Source: Marinobacter sp. | Lineage (GTDB): Bacteria; Pseudomonadota; Gammaproteobacteria; Pseudomonadales; Oleiphilaceae | NCBI GenBank assembly: GCA_018402255.1 | Contig: JAGYIS010000009.1 | Location: 62,001 to 126,000, forward strand | Length of the DNA stretch: 64,000 nt | Direction: 5' to 3' | Part shown: in pieces, positions 16,986 through 25,832 of the stretch | How positions within the stretch are numbered: the stretch's first letter is position 1 | Layout: every line of letters starts with the position of its first letter | Program-made: the position numbers and the translations under genes | Notes under the pieces: generated by a model | Seen by the model: only the letters and a program-made list of their open reading frames with translations | Databases searched by the model: none | Told to the model about the DNA's origin: nothing

Positions 16986-19616
16986 CTATTTTCGCAAAAG
17001 TGCCTTGAGTTCGTACAGCTGATTCAGCGCGTCCCGGGGTGTCAGTTCATCCACATCCAGCTTGCGCAGCGCAGTCTCAACCTCACTCGGGTCCATGCTG
17101 GCAAACATATCGCCCTGGAAAACCGTCTCGCCAACCGGTTGTGTTGCGGCTGCCGAGCGTGTCTGAATGGCCGCCTGGGGCGTATGTGATGCGGGTGTAG
17201 GTGCACTGGTATTGCCTTCCAGGTGCGCCAGCTGGGCCTTGGCGTGACGAATCACGTCCTGGGGTACGCCGGCCAGCTTGGCTACCTGCAAACCGTAACT
17301 CTGGCTGGCGGGGCCATCGTGCACATTGTGCAGGAATACGATGCTGTCATCGTGCTCGGTGGCGGTCAGATGCACGTTCACGGCGTGCTCCAGGTCATCC
17401 GCCAACTGGGTCAGTTCAAAGTAGTGAGTGGCGAACAGGGTATAGCATCGAATTTCTTTGGCCAGATGTTCGGCCGTGGCCCAGGCCAGCGACAGGCCAT
17501 CAAAGGTGCTGGTGCCGCGCCCCACCTCATCCATCAACACCAGGCTGTTCTCAGTGGCGTTGTGCAGAATGTTGGCGGTTTCGGTCATTTCCACCATAAA
17601 GGTGGAGCGGCCACCGGCGATGTCATCGGATGAGCCCATGCGGGTGAAAATACGATCCACCGGTCCCAGTACCGCCCGGTTGGCGGGTACAAAGCTGCCG
17701 GTATAGGCCAGCAGAGCGATCAGTGCCGCCTGGCGCATGTAGGTGGACTTACCGCCCATGTTGGGGCCGGTAATCACCAGCATGCGGCGTTTATCGTCAA
17801 TCAACAGATTGTTGGGCACAAACGGTTCATCCAGCAGTTGTTCAACCACCGGATGCCGGCCCTCTTCCACATCAAAACCGGGTTGCTCGGTAAACTCCGG
17901 CGCTGTGAAGCGTAAGCTGGTGGCCCGCTCGGCGAAATTACTGAGCACATCCAGTTCGGCCAGGGCCTGGGCTGAGTCCTGTAGCGGCGCCAGCTGTTCT
18001 GCGACGGTTTCGAGAACCTCATCGTACAGGCCTTTTTCGCGAGCCAGGGCCCGGCTCTTGGCGCTCAGGGCCTTGTCTTCAAACTCTTTCAACTCTGGCG
18101 TAATAAAGCGCTCGGCGTTTTTCAGGGTCTGGCGACGAATGTAATCCACCGGTGCCTGATCAGACTGAGCACGGCTGATCTCGATGTAGTAGCCGTGCAC
18201 CCGGTTGTAGCCGACTTTCAATGTGCTGATTCCGGTGCGTGCGCGCTCTCGGGTTTCCACATCCAGCAAATATTGGCCGGCGTTTTCACTGATGTTGCGC
18301 AGCTCGTCCAGTTCTTCATCGAAGCCTTCCCGAATGACCCCGCCATCCCGGATCACCACGGGCGGGTTTTCGATGATGGCTCGCTCCAGTAGCTCGGCCA
18401 GCTCCGGGTATTCGCCGATGATCGTGGCCAGTTTGACCAGGTGGTGAGAATTGACCGGTTTCAGGGCTTCCTGGAGGTCGGGTAGTGCCTGAAAGGCATC
18501 CCTTAGTCGAGCCAGGTCCCGTGGCCGGGCAGAACGTAACGCTACGCGGGCCAGAATCCGCTCAATATCGCCCACTCGTTTGAGCAAATCATGGGCCGGC
18601 TCATAGTGAAAACCGTCGAGCAGGGCCGAGACCGACTGTTGCCGTTGGCGCACCACCTCGACATCCCGCAATGGGCGGTTCAGCCAGCGGCGCAGTTCCC
18701 GGGCACCCATGGCGGTGGCGGTGCGGTCCATCACCCAGGCCAGAGTGTGCTGTTGACCGCCCATCAGGTTGGTGTCGATCTCCAGATTGCGGCGGCTGGC
18801 GGCGTCCAGAATCACCGCGTCTTCCCGCCGTTCTCGGGTCAGTTTGCGAATGTGGGGCAGCGCGGTGCGCTGGGTTTCCCTGGCGTACTGCAACAGGCAA
18901 CCGGCAGCGCAGATGGCCAGGCTCAGGTCTTCACAGCCAAAGCCGGTCAGGTCTTTCACCTGCAGCTGCTGGGTAATCACCCGGCGCGCGGAATCCATCT
19001 CAAACAACCAGGGTCCCTGGCGCCGGATGCCGGTGTAACCTTGCAGAGTGTCGCTATATGGGAAGTCTTCACTGATCAGAATTTCCGCCGGGCGCAGGCG
19101 CTGGAGTTCACCCTGCAAGGCTTCAAGATTCTCGAGCTCTGACACCGCAAAGCGTCCACTGGAGATGTCGAGAGACGCGAAACCGAAGTGTTCTTTGTGG
19201 TTGTAGATGGCTACCAGCAGGTTGTCACGCCGGTCCTCCAGAAACGCCTCATCACTGAGAGTGCCAGGGGTCACCACGCGCACCACCTTGCGGTCCACGG
19301 GCCCTTTGCTGGTGGCTGGATCGCCAATCTGTTCGGCAATCGCAATGGATTGACCTGCACGAACCATCCGGGCAATGTAGCCTTCAGCCGCGTGGAAAGG
19401 CACACCCGCCATGGGGATAGGATTGCCGCCGGACTGGCCGCGGGCGGTCAGTGTAATGTCCAGTAACTCGGCCGCTTTTTTGGCATCGTCATAAAACAGC
19501 TCGTAGAAATCTCCCATGCGGTAGAACACCATCTCATTAGGGTGCTCCCGCTTGATCCTCAGGTATTGCTGCATCATGGGCGTGTGCTTGGAGAGATCGG
19601 TATGGGCTGCTGACAT
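16986..19616 (-). CDS. mutS: DNA mismatch repair protein MutS
   Basis: The protein has 876 residues, close to the usual length. The N-terminal mismatch-binding motif is GDFYELF, with the base-stacking Phe38 and Glu40. The Walker A motif GPNMGGKST lies at about residue 630, followed by the [18 protein letters not shown] (Walker B) and ATHYFEL motifs of the ABC-type ATPase. MutS binds mismatches as a dimer and recruits MutL. The reading frame is intact. It is divergent from pncC-recA, so mismatch repair and SOS recombination genes lie back to back. Confidence 0.98.
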   Translation of the reverse strand: MSAAHTDLSKHTPMMQQYLRIKREHPNEMVFYRMGDFYELFYDDAKKAAELLDITLTARGQSGGNPIPMAGVPFHAAEGYIARMVRAGQSIAIAEQIGDPATSKGPVDRKVVRVVTPGTLSDEAFLEDRRDNLLVAIYNHKEHFGFASLDISSGRFAVSELENLEALQGELQRLRPAEILISEDFPYSDTLQGYTGIRRQGPWLFEMDSARRVITQQLQVKDLTGFGCEDLSLAICAAGCLLQYARETQRTALPHIRKLTRERREDAVILDAASRRNLEIDTNLMGGQQHTLAWVMDRTATAMGARELRRWLNRPLRDVEVVRQRQQSVSALLDGFHYEPAHDLLKRVGDIERILARVALRSARPRDLARLRDAFQALPDLQEALKPVNSHHLVKLATIIGEYPELAELLERAIIENPPVVIRDGGVIREGFDEELDELRNISENAGQYLLDVETRERARTGISTLKVGYNRVHGYYIEISRAQSDQAPVDYIRRQTLKNAERFITPELKEFEDKALSAKSRALAREKGLYDEVLETVAEQLAPLQDSAQALAELDVLSNFAERATSLRFTAPEFTEQPGFDVEEGRHPVVEQLLDEPFVPNNLLIDDKRRMLVITGPNMGGKSTYMRQAALIALLAYTGSFVPANRAVLGPVDRIFTRMGSSDDIAGGRSTFMVEMTETANILHNATENSLVLMDEVGRGTSTFDGLSLAWATAEHLAKEIRCYTLFATHYFELTQLADDLEHAVNVHLTATEHDDSIVFLHNVHDGPASQSYGLQVAKLAGVPQDVIRHAKAQLAHLEGNTSAPTPASHTPQAAIQTRSAAATQPVGETVFQGDMFASMDPSEVETALRKLDVDELTPRDALNQLYELKALLRK

Positions 19617-19719
19617 GGAGTCGTCCGGTTGATCGTACTTTTGGGTGAAAGCGGGGATTGTAAGAAAATAATGCTCGCGATGAAACGAACGGTTTGGTCA
19701 CACAGCGTTGGAGAACACC

Positions 19720-20385
19720 ATGCAGGCCTCAGATCATCAGTTACAGCAAGCCGGAAACGCTTTGGGCGACCTGCTTGTGGAGCAGGGAAAAACGATTGCC
19801 ACGGCTGAAAGCTGCACCGGCGGGTGGGTGGCAAAAATACTGACCGACCGGGCGGGCTCATCCGCCTACACCATGGCGGGCCTGGTCACCTACAGCAACG
19901 AGGCCAAGCAGGCCATTCTGGGCGTGCAGGCGCAAGCCCTGGCAGAGCATGGTGCCGTCAGCGAACCGGTGGTCCGACAGATGGTAACTGGCGCGCTGCG
20001 CGCTGCCGGCGTGGATGTGGCTGTTGCCATCAGCGGTGTGGCTGGCCCGGGCGGCGGCAGTGCCGATAAGCCGGTGGGGACCGTCTGGTTTGCCTGGGGC
20101 ACTGGCCCCGATAACATCCAGGCCAGCCTGCAACACTTCGATGGCGATCGTGATCAGGTGCGCCGACAGTCGGTTTTGTATGTGTTGCAAGGGGTTACGG
20201 AGTTTCTGAGAAACGCTGTGATGTTTTTCGCGAAAGCGGGGGTTGGTCTATGCCAGCGCTTATGTTTTAATACTGTTCAAATATACAGGAAAACACTGGA
20301 TGCCTCCGGTGTGATCGCTTTGATTTTGCTGTTGGTACCTACAAACATTGAGGTGCGACAGCTCCGGCAAACGAGGGTCAGGTAA
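19720..20385 (+). CDS. pncC: Nicotinamide-nucleotide amidase PncC (CinA C-terminal family)
   Basis: Deamidates nicotinamide mononucleotide. The core matches the family throughout: [19 protein letters not shown] near residue 26, [30 protein letters not shown] and [12 protein letters not shown] start at 19720, where a GGAG ribosome site fits. The protein is 221 residues, whereas the family usually stops near 165, just after the FLRN segment. The extra 50 or so residues have no family similarity and are encoded by the recA promoter and SOS box, ending two bases before recA. Either the C-terminal tail is real or a one-base error near 20210-20215 removed the normal stop; TGA at 20219 and TAA at 20268 lie in the other two frames. 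Confidence 0.85.
   Translation: MQASDHQLQQAGNALGDLLVEQGKTIATAESCTGGWVAKILTDRAGSSAYTMAGLVTYSNEAKQAILGVQAQALAEHGAVSEPVVRQMVTGALRAAGVDVAVAISGVAGPGGGSADKPVGTVWFAWGTGPDNIQASLQHFDGDRDQVRRQSVLYVLQGVTEFLRNAVMFFAKAGVGLCQRLCFNTVQIYRKTLDASGVIALILLLVPTNIEVRQLRQTRVR
20243..20288 (+). promoter_or_regulatory. recA promoter with LexA (SOS) box
   Basis: A -35 TTGGTC at 20243-20248 and a -10 TTTAAT at 20266-20271 are 17 bases apart. Directly downstream, at 20273-20288, is the 16-base CTG-N10-CAG element CTGTTCAAATATACAG, a good match to the proteobacterial LexA box. LexA bound there would cover the transcription start. The recA ATG is 99 bases further on. Confidence 0.85.
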
Positions 20386-20387
20386 CA

Positions 20388-21440
20388 ATGGAAGACAACC
20401 GCAAGAAAGCACTCAGCGCAGCACTCGGCCAGATTGAACGCCAGTTCGGTAAGGGCGCCGTGATGAAAATGGGCGATCAGCCCCGTGAAGCCATTCCTGC
20501 CGTATCTACCGGCTCCCTCGGGCTGGACGTAGCACTGGGTATTGGTGGTCTGCCGTATGGTCGAATCGTCGAAATTTACGGCCCGGAAAGCTCCGGTAAA
20601 ACCACATTGACCCTGCAGGTCATTGCCGAAGCTCAGAAACAGGGTAAAACCTGCGCCTTCATCGACGCTGAACACGCGCTTGACCCTATCTACGCCGAAA
20701 AGCTGGGGGTGAATGTTGACGAGCTGCTGGTGTCCCAGCCAGACACCGGTGAGCAGGCCCTGGAAATCGCCGACATGCTGGTGCGCTCCAACGCTGTTGA
20801 CGTCATCATCGTAGACTCGGTTGCCGCCCTTACTCCGAAAGCGGAAATCGAGGGCGAAATGGGCGACAGCCATGTCGGCCTCCAGGCTCGCCTCATGTCT
20901 CAGGCCCTGCGTAAGCTTACCGGTAACGTCAAGCACGCCAACTGCCTGCTGGTGTTCATCAACCAGATCCGTATGAAGATTGGCGTGATGTTCGGCAGCC
21001 CGGAAACCACCACCGGTGGTAACGCTCTTAAATTCTATTGCTCCGTACGTCTGGACATCCGCCGTATCGGTGCGGTCAAAGACGGTGACGAAGTTGTTGG
21101 TAACGAAACACGGGTGAAAGTGGTCAAGAACAAAGTCGCCCCGCCGTTCAAGCAGGCTGAGTTCCAGATCATGTACGGCAAAGGCATTTACCACATGGCC
21201 GAAGTTCTGGACATGGGCGTAAAAGAAGGCTTCGTCGACAAATCCGGCGCCTGGTACGCCTACAACGGCGACAAGATTGGTCAGGGCAAAGCCAACGCCT
21301 GTAAGTTCCTTGAGGAAAACATGGACCTTGCCAACGAAATCGAAGCCAAGGTTCGCGATAAGCTGATGCCTAAGCCGGTGAGCAAAGACGCGAAAGAAGC
21401 GGCAGAAGTGCCAGCGGAAGCAAATGGTGAGCTGCTTTAA
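20388..21440 (+). CDS. recA: Recombinase RecA
   Basis: The protein has 350 residues. The Walker A motif [10 protein letters not shown] lies near residue 67, followed by [10 protein letters not shown], the DNA-binding loop 1 around [19 protein letters not shown] and loop 2 around [16 protein letters not shown]. The acidic, Ala/Glu-rich C-terminus is typical. RecA drives strand exchange and LexA self-cleavage. It is controlled by the SOS box upstream, which lies inside the pncC frame. The usual downstream partner recX is not found in this window; a long inverted repeat follows recA instead. Confidence 0.99.
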   Translation: MEDNRKKALSAALGQIERQFGKGAVMKMGDQPREAIPAVSTGSLGLDVALGIGGLPYGRIVEIYGPESSGKTTLTLQVIAEAQKQGKTCAFIDAEHALDPIYAEKLGVNVDELLVSQPDTGEQALEIADMLVRSNAVDVIIVDSVAALTPKAEIEGEMGDSHVGLQARLMSQALRKLTGNVKHANCLLVFINQIRMKIGVMFGSPETTTGGNALKFYCSVRLDIRRIGAVKDGDEVVGNETRVKVVKNKVAPPFKQAEFQIMYGKGIYHMAEVLDMGVKEGFVDKSGAWYAYNGDKIGQGKANACKFLEENMDLANEIEAKVRDKLMPKPVSKDAKEAAEVPAEANGELL

Positions 21441-21478
21441 TCTCTTTCTGCCGGACCGCCTACGTTAAAATAGGCAGG

Positions 21479-21586
21479 CGTTGCATGGGGTGGCCGTTCC
21501 GGGAATCTCGGAGGCCATGGATGGCCGGAGCGAAGCGCACAGGGATGTGCTCGTAGCGTTTCCCGGAACGGCCACTCCATGCAACG
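21479..21586. repeat. Long imperfect inverted repeat (cruciform-like) downstream of recA
   Basis: Arms of 27 bases at 21479-21505 and 21560-21586 are complementary except for one G-T pair. The 54-base centre contains two further small hairpins (GGCCAT/ATGGCC and GCACA/TGTGC). The whole element would fold as a three-way structure on either strand. It lies in the recA/flavodoxin gap. The frame is open from 21481 into the flavodoxin gene, but that extension is just the repeat and is unlikely to be coding. It may be a dispersed REP-like element or a terminator-like structure; there is no T tract. Confidence 0.75.
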
Positions 21587-21627
21587 ACCGGGCACTGAGC
21601 CAAGTGCAAGAACAAGGTCGGAACACT

Positions 21628-22098
21628 ATGGCAAACAGAAGAAAACTGCTGATAGTCGCCCATGCACCTTCTCCGAATACCCTGAAATTACGGGAAGCCA
21701 TCCAGAGCGGCGCCTGCCACCCGGATATTGAAGCGGTCGACGTAATCGTTAAAGCACCACTCGATGCCGGTCCCGAGGACGTACTCGCCTGCGACGCCAT
21801 CATCCTTGGCACCACCGAAAACCTCGGTTACATGTCAGGGGCCCTCAAAGACTTCTTCGATCGAAGCTACTACCCCTGCCTGGAAAAAACCCAGGGCCTG
21901 CCCTTTACCTTCTATGTCCGCGCCGGTCATGACGGCACCGGTACCCGGCGTGCCATCGAAAGCATAGCCACAGGATTGCGCTGGAAGCTTATCCAGGACC
22001 CTCTGGTTTGCCGGGGCGAGTATACAGCAGAGTTTGAAGAGCAATGCCGTGAGCTGGGCATGTACGTGGCTGCGAGCCTGGACGCTGGCTTGATTTGA
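21628..22098 (+). CDS. Flavodoxin-fold NAD(P)H-dependent oxidoreductase
   Basis: The protein has 156 residues from the ATG at 21628 (MANRRKLLIVAHAPSPNT). An open frame extends upstream through the inverted repeat, but it begins at a TTG and has no family similarity. The flavodoxin fold is shown by the phosphate-binding loop AHAPSPNT, the flavin-contact segment GTTENLGYMSGALKDFFD and the GHDGTGTRRAIES region. It is a small FMN-binding reductase of unknown substrate. It ends exactly where the convergent PilZ gene ends. Confidence 0.85.
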   Translation: MANRRKLLIVAHAPSPNTLKLREAIQSGACHPDIEAVDVIVKAPLDAGPEDVLACDAIILGTTENLGYMSGALKDFFDRSYYPCLEKTQGLPFTFYVRAGHDGTGTRRAIESIATGLRWKLIQDPLVCRGEYTAEFEEQCRELGMYVAASLDAGLI

Positions 22099-22491
22099 TC
22101 AGCTGGCAAACCGGTTATAAAAGCCTTCGATTCGGGACAGGGCATTATCGACAGTGCGCGAGTAACCTTTTTTGTCCAGGCAGTAGCCAAACTGAAGGCT
22201 GACACGAAACCCCGCCTGGAAGGGTTGGCATGACATCACGCGGGCATCAACCCGCGACTCATTGATGTACTTGCCCTCAAAATCGAGAATCAAACGTGCG
22301 CCAATGTCGACCGGGCGAGGGCAGAGTACAGCCATTCCGTAACGGTTAAGATCGAGGCAGGTGACCGCCACCGGTTGCTTTCCGCGGCTGAGGAAGCCTT
22401 TTTCGCGAAGCTGTACCTTGAGGCAGGACGCCGGAAAACGATCCTTGATGCGGCGATCTGCGGAGTCATTCGTCATGTTATCGACCATCAC
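22099..22491 (-). CDS. PilZ domain protein
   Basis: The protein has up to 130 residues. A PilZ-like beta-barrel domain spans most of it: RRIKDRFPASCLKVQL at the start, CLDLNRYGMAVLC in place of the usual DxSxxG motif, and SLQFGYCLD at the end. PilZ domains bind cyclic di-GMP. The RxxxR and D/NxSxxG motifs needed for binding are degenerate here (the central motif reads DLNRYG), so c-di-GMP binding is uncertain. The start is ambiguous between 22491 and 22473. No partner gene is adjacent; it converges on the flavodoxin-like gene. Confidence 0.7.
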   Translation of the reverse strand: MMVDNMTNDSADRRIKDRFPASCLKVQLREKGFLSRGKQPVAVTCLDLNRYGMAVLCPRPVDIGARLILDFEGKYINESRVDARVMSCQPFQAGFRVSLQFGYCLDKKGYSRTVDNALSRIEGFYNRFAS

Positions 22492-22666
22492 GCGTATTGT
22501 ATTTGTTGTGTCCGGAATCCATCCGGACCCAAAAGTGTAGTAATTAGCGGCTTGCTTGAAAAATGATCAAGGGCGATTTTGTGACTTGGTTGGCAAACGC
22601 AGGGCCGCAAGCCTGATCTGATAAAACCAGAAGTGGTACGCGACAGGCTGATGCTCAAACACTACA

Positions 22667-25122
22667 ATGCCTGCGATAGTTACCATACAAAACCGAACAC
22701 AACGGGAAGCAATCTTGAAGTCACTGCCACTGCATCAGCTCTACAAATCCTGCGTTCTGAAAGACCTGCCATTTAAAACCACCCGGCAACTGGAGCCGCT
22801 GGCCGAAATTGTAGGCCAGAATCGTGCCCAGGAAGCGGTGCGGTTTGCTCTGGCCATGCCGCATGGTGGCTATAACGTCTATGCGGTTGGCCGGAACGGG
22901 TTGGGTAAAAGGACCATGATGCTCCGGTATCTGGAACATCATGTGGATACCGAGCATCAAACCCATGACTGGTGTTACGTGGCCAATTTTGAAGAGCCCC
23001 GCAACCCGACCTTGCTGAAGTTGCCTGCGGGCATGGGAACCCAGCTGAAGCAGGATATGGAAAAGCTGATGGCGCGGCTGGTCAAGATGATCCCCCAGAC
23101 CTTCGACAGCGACAGCTTTTTGGAACGCTCAGAAAAGCTCAAGGACGAATACGGTAAAAACAGGAAGATGAGTTGGAAAAGGTCGCCGCCCAGGCCAAGC
23201 GGAAAAAAGTGAGCCTGAACATCACCACCCCGGGCGGTTACCGTTTGGTGGCGATGAACGGGGATGAACCGCACACCGCAGAGAGCTTTCAGGCGCTGAC
23301 TGACGAGCAGCGTGACAAGTTTGAAGACTCAGTGAACAAGCTGGAAAAGAAGCTCCGTCAGGCCCTTCGTAAACTGGCCGACTGGGAACTGGAGTATGCA
23401 GAGAAGCAGCATGCATTGAATCAGGAGACGCTGGAGGGTATTTCGGGGCATCAGGTTGATGAGCTGAAAGAGAAATACCGTGAGCTGCCTGATGTGGTGG
23501 CTTACCTTGAGGCAGTCCGGAAGGACCTGGTTGATAACCTGGATATCTTTCTGGAAGACGATGAGGAGCGGGCCGCTATTGCCTATGCGTCCCTCGACAA
23601 GAAAACGCCGCGGCGATATCTGGTCAATGTGCTGGTGCACCAGAAAACCAACGAAGTGCCGGTGGTGGTGGAAGACAACCCTACTTATCACAACCTGTTC
23701 GGCTACGTTGAGAATGTCACCTTCAAAGGTACGGTGTTCACCGATTTCTCCCTGATTCGCCCAGGTAGTCTGCATAAGGCTAATGGTGGCTACCTGCTGA
23801 TGGACGCGATCAAAGTGCTTGAGCAGCCGTTCGTTTGGGATGGTTTGAAGCGTGCCCTGCGCTCACGATCCTTGCAGATCAATTCGCTGGAGCGTGAACT
23901 GACCCTTTCGGGCACTATTTCCATCGAGCCGGAGGCAGTTCCGCTGGACGTCAAGATTGTGTTGTTTGGTGACCGTGAAACCTGGATGCTGCTGCAGGAG
24001 TACGATTCCGAGTTTGCCGAATTGTTCCGGGTAACGGCCGATTTCGAGAATGAAATGTACCGCACGGAAGAAAGCCAGCTGCTTTACGCCAAGTTTATCG
24101 CCAGCCTGGTGGTTGAGAAAAAGCTGTTGCACTGCTCCAACAAGGCAGTGGCTCGTATTATTGAACACAGCGCCAGAATGGCTGAGCATCAGGACCGGTT
24201 ATCCCTGCATGCAGCGGACATTGCCAATCTACTGAGAGAGTCCGATTTCTGGGCCAGGCAGGCCGGGGCAAAACTGATTTCCGATGTGCATGTGGAGCGG
24301 GCGCTTGAGAGCGCCCGATACCGCGGCAGTCGTATTCGGGACCATTTCTATGATTCTGTTCGGGACGGTTCTACACTGGTTTCAACCAGTGGCACTTGCG
24401 TTGGTCAGGTGAATGCCTTGTCTGTGCTGTCCACTGGTGGTTTCGAGTTTGGCTTGTCTAACCGTGTTACGGCAACCTGCTACTATGGTGACGGCGGGGT
24501 GATGGATATTGAGCGTGACGTGAAGCTTGGGGGCAATATCCACTCCAAGGGTGTGATGATCCTCAGCTCCTGGCTGGCATCGCATTTTGCCGTCACCGAT
24601 CCGATGCATCTGTCCGCGAGCCTGACCTTCGAGCAGAACTACGGCGAGGTGGATGGTGACAGCGCGTCGCTGGCCGAGCTTTGCGCGCTGGTATCGGCGC
24701 TGTCCGGCATTCCGGTACGGCAGGATCTGGCGATTACCGGTTCGGTGAATCAGTTTGGTGAGGTGCAGCCGATTGGCGGTGTGAATGAAAAGGTCGAGGG
24801 CTTTTACGCCACTTGTGAGTTAAAGGGCGGACTGACCGGTACGCAGGGCGTCATTATCCCTGCCACCAACGTGCAGAACCTGATGCTCGACAGCGAGGTG
24901 GTGAAAGCTGCAAGAGCGGGCAATTTTGCGGTGTATCCGGTCGCCCGTGTGGAAGAGGCCATCACACTGCTGCTGGGCAAGCCGGCCGGTAAAGCCGATG
25001 ATAAAGGCAGGTACCCCCGGCAGAGCGTTTTTGGCATTATCCAGCAACGGCTGGAAACCATGCGGGAGCACGAGCGCCAGGAACACGCCCGGGAAGATCA
25101 TAAAGATCCATCCATCCACTGA
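22667..25122 (+). pseudogene. LonB-like ATP-dependent protease, broken by one-base frameshift
   Basis: Two frames together give about 818 residues of the AAA-Lon fusion family found in gammaproteobacteria. The first part (22667-23212) has a Walker A-like GRNGLGKRTM. The second has the Lon catalytic domain with the Ser of GDSASLAELCAL and the Lys of GGVNEKVEGF. The break lies at the five A at 23156-23160: six A would read EYGKKQEDELEKVAAQAKRKK without a stop, as the family requires. The remaining frame from 23173 is otherwise perfect. Most likely a sequencing error; if real, the protein would be cut before the protease domain. The two regulator genes that follow are 39 bases downstream and might share its transcript. 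Confidence 0.85.
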
Positions 25123-25160
25123 CCGGCCCCATAATAAAACGGACAGGAGAGTAAAGATCG

Positions 25161-25781
25161 ATGACTGATATCCAGCAAACTGTGTATGTAGTAGAGGACG
25201 ACGAAGCCGTCCGCGATTCACTCGAGTTGCTGCTCAAATCCGACGGCAAACCGGTGAAGCCCTACGAGAGCGCTAACGCTTTCCTGGCGGATTATTCCGA
25301 CAAGATGGCGGGTTGCATCGTGCTGGATATCCGTATGCCGGGTATGGACGGTATGGAGCTGCAGAAGAAACTGAACGACAAGCACTCTATTCTTCCGATC
25401 ATCTTTGTGACCGGTCACGGTGATGTGCCAATGGCCGTCGACGCCATGAAAGAAGGTGCGGTGGACTTTATCCAGAAGCCTTACCGCGAGGAAGCGCTGC
25501 TGGACAAGATTGAAGCGGCCCTCGAACAGGACCGCGAACAACGTAAATCTCTGGATGAAAAACAGGAGATCGTTCGCCGGGTGAAAAGCCTGACGCCCCG
25601 TGAGCGAGAAATCATGGATCGCATGATCGCCGGCCAGGCCAACAAGGTGATCGCGATCGAGCTGGAAATCAGTCAGCGTACGGTCGAAATCCATCGTTCC
25701 AGGGTTATGCACAAGATGGGCACTCACTCATTGGCACACCTGGTTCGCATGGTTCTGTCCGTAAAGGAACTTATCGACTAG
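25161..25781 (+). CDS. FixJ-family response regulator (second copy type)
   Basis: The protein has 206 residues. The receiver domain has acidic VVEDDEA, phosphoacceptor Asp56 in CIVLDIRMPGMDG and the lysine of FIQKPY. A LuxR helix-turn-helix follows (LTPREREIMDRMIAGQANKVIAIELEISQRTVEIHRSRVMHKMG). An AGGAG ribosome site precedes the ATG at 25161. It differs from the 7.7 kb regulator (the two receivers are only moderately alike) and lies just before a hybrid kinase, its likely partner. A terminator-like hairpin separates the two. Confidence 0.93.
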   Translation: MTDIQQTVYVVEDDEAVRDSLELLLKSDGKPVKPYESANAFLADYSDKMAGCIVLDIRMPGMDGMELQKKLNDKHSILPIIFVTGHGDVPMAVDAMKEGAVDFIQKPYREEALLDKIEAALEQDREQRKSLDEKQEIVRRVKSLTPREREIMDRMIAGQANKVIAIELEISQRTVEIHRSRVMHKMGTHSLAHLVRMVLSVKELID

Positions 25782-25789
25782 GTCTGTCT

Positions 25790-25816
25790 ACGTCGTCATG
25801 ATACGACGACGTTTTT
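25790..25816 (+). terminator. Hairpin with T tract between regulator and hybrid kinase genes
   Basis: A perfect 8-base stem (ACGTCGTC/GACGACGT) with a 7-base loop is followed by TTTTT. It begins nine bases after the regulator stop and ends 16 bases before the kinase ATG. It should reduce read-through into the kinase gene, giving more regulator than kinase. Confidence 0.7.
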
Positions 25817-25832
25817 AACCGGCCATGTTTCT

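Noticed and set aside
21481..21627. N-terminal extension of the flavodoxin-like protein from a TTG
   Set aside because: The 49 codons are just the inverted repeat. The family starts at the ATG at 21628.
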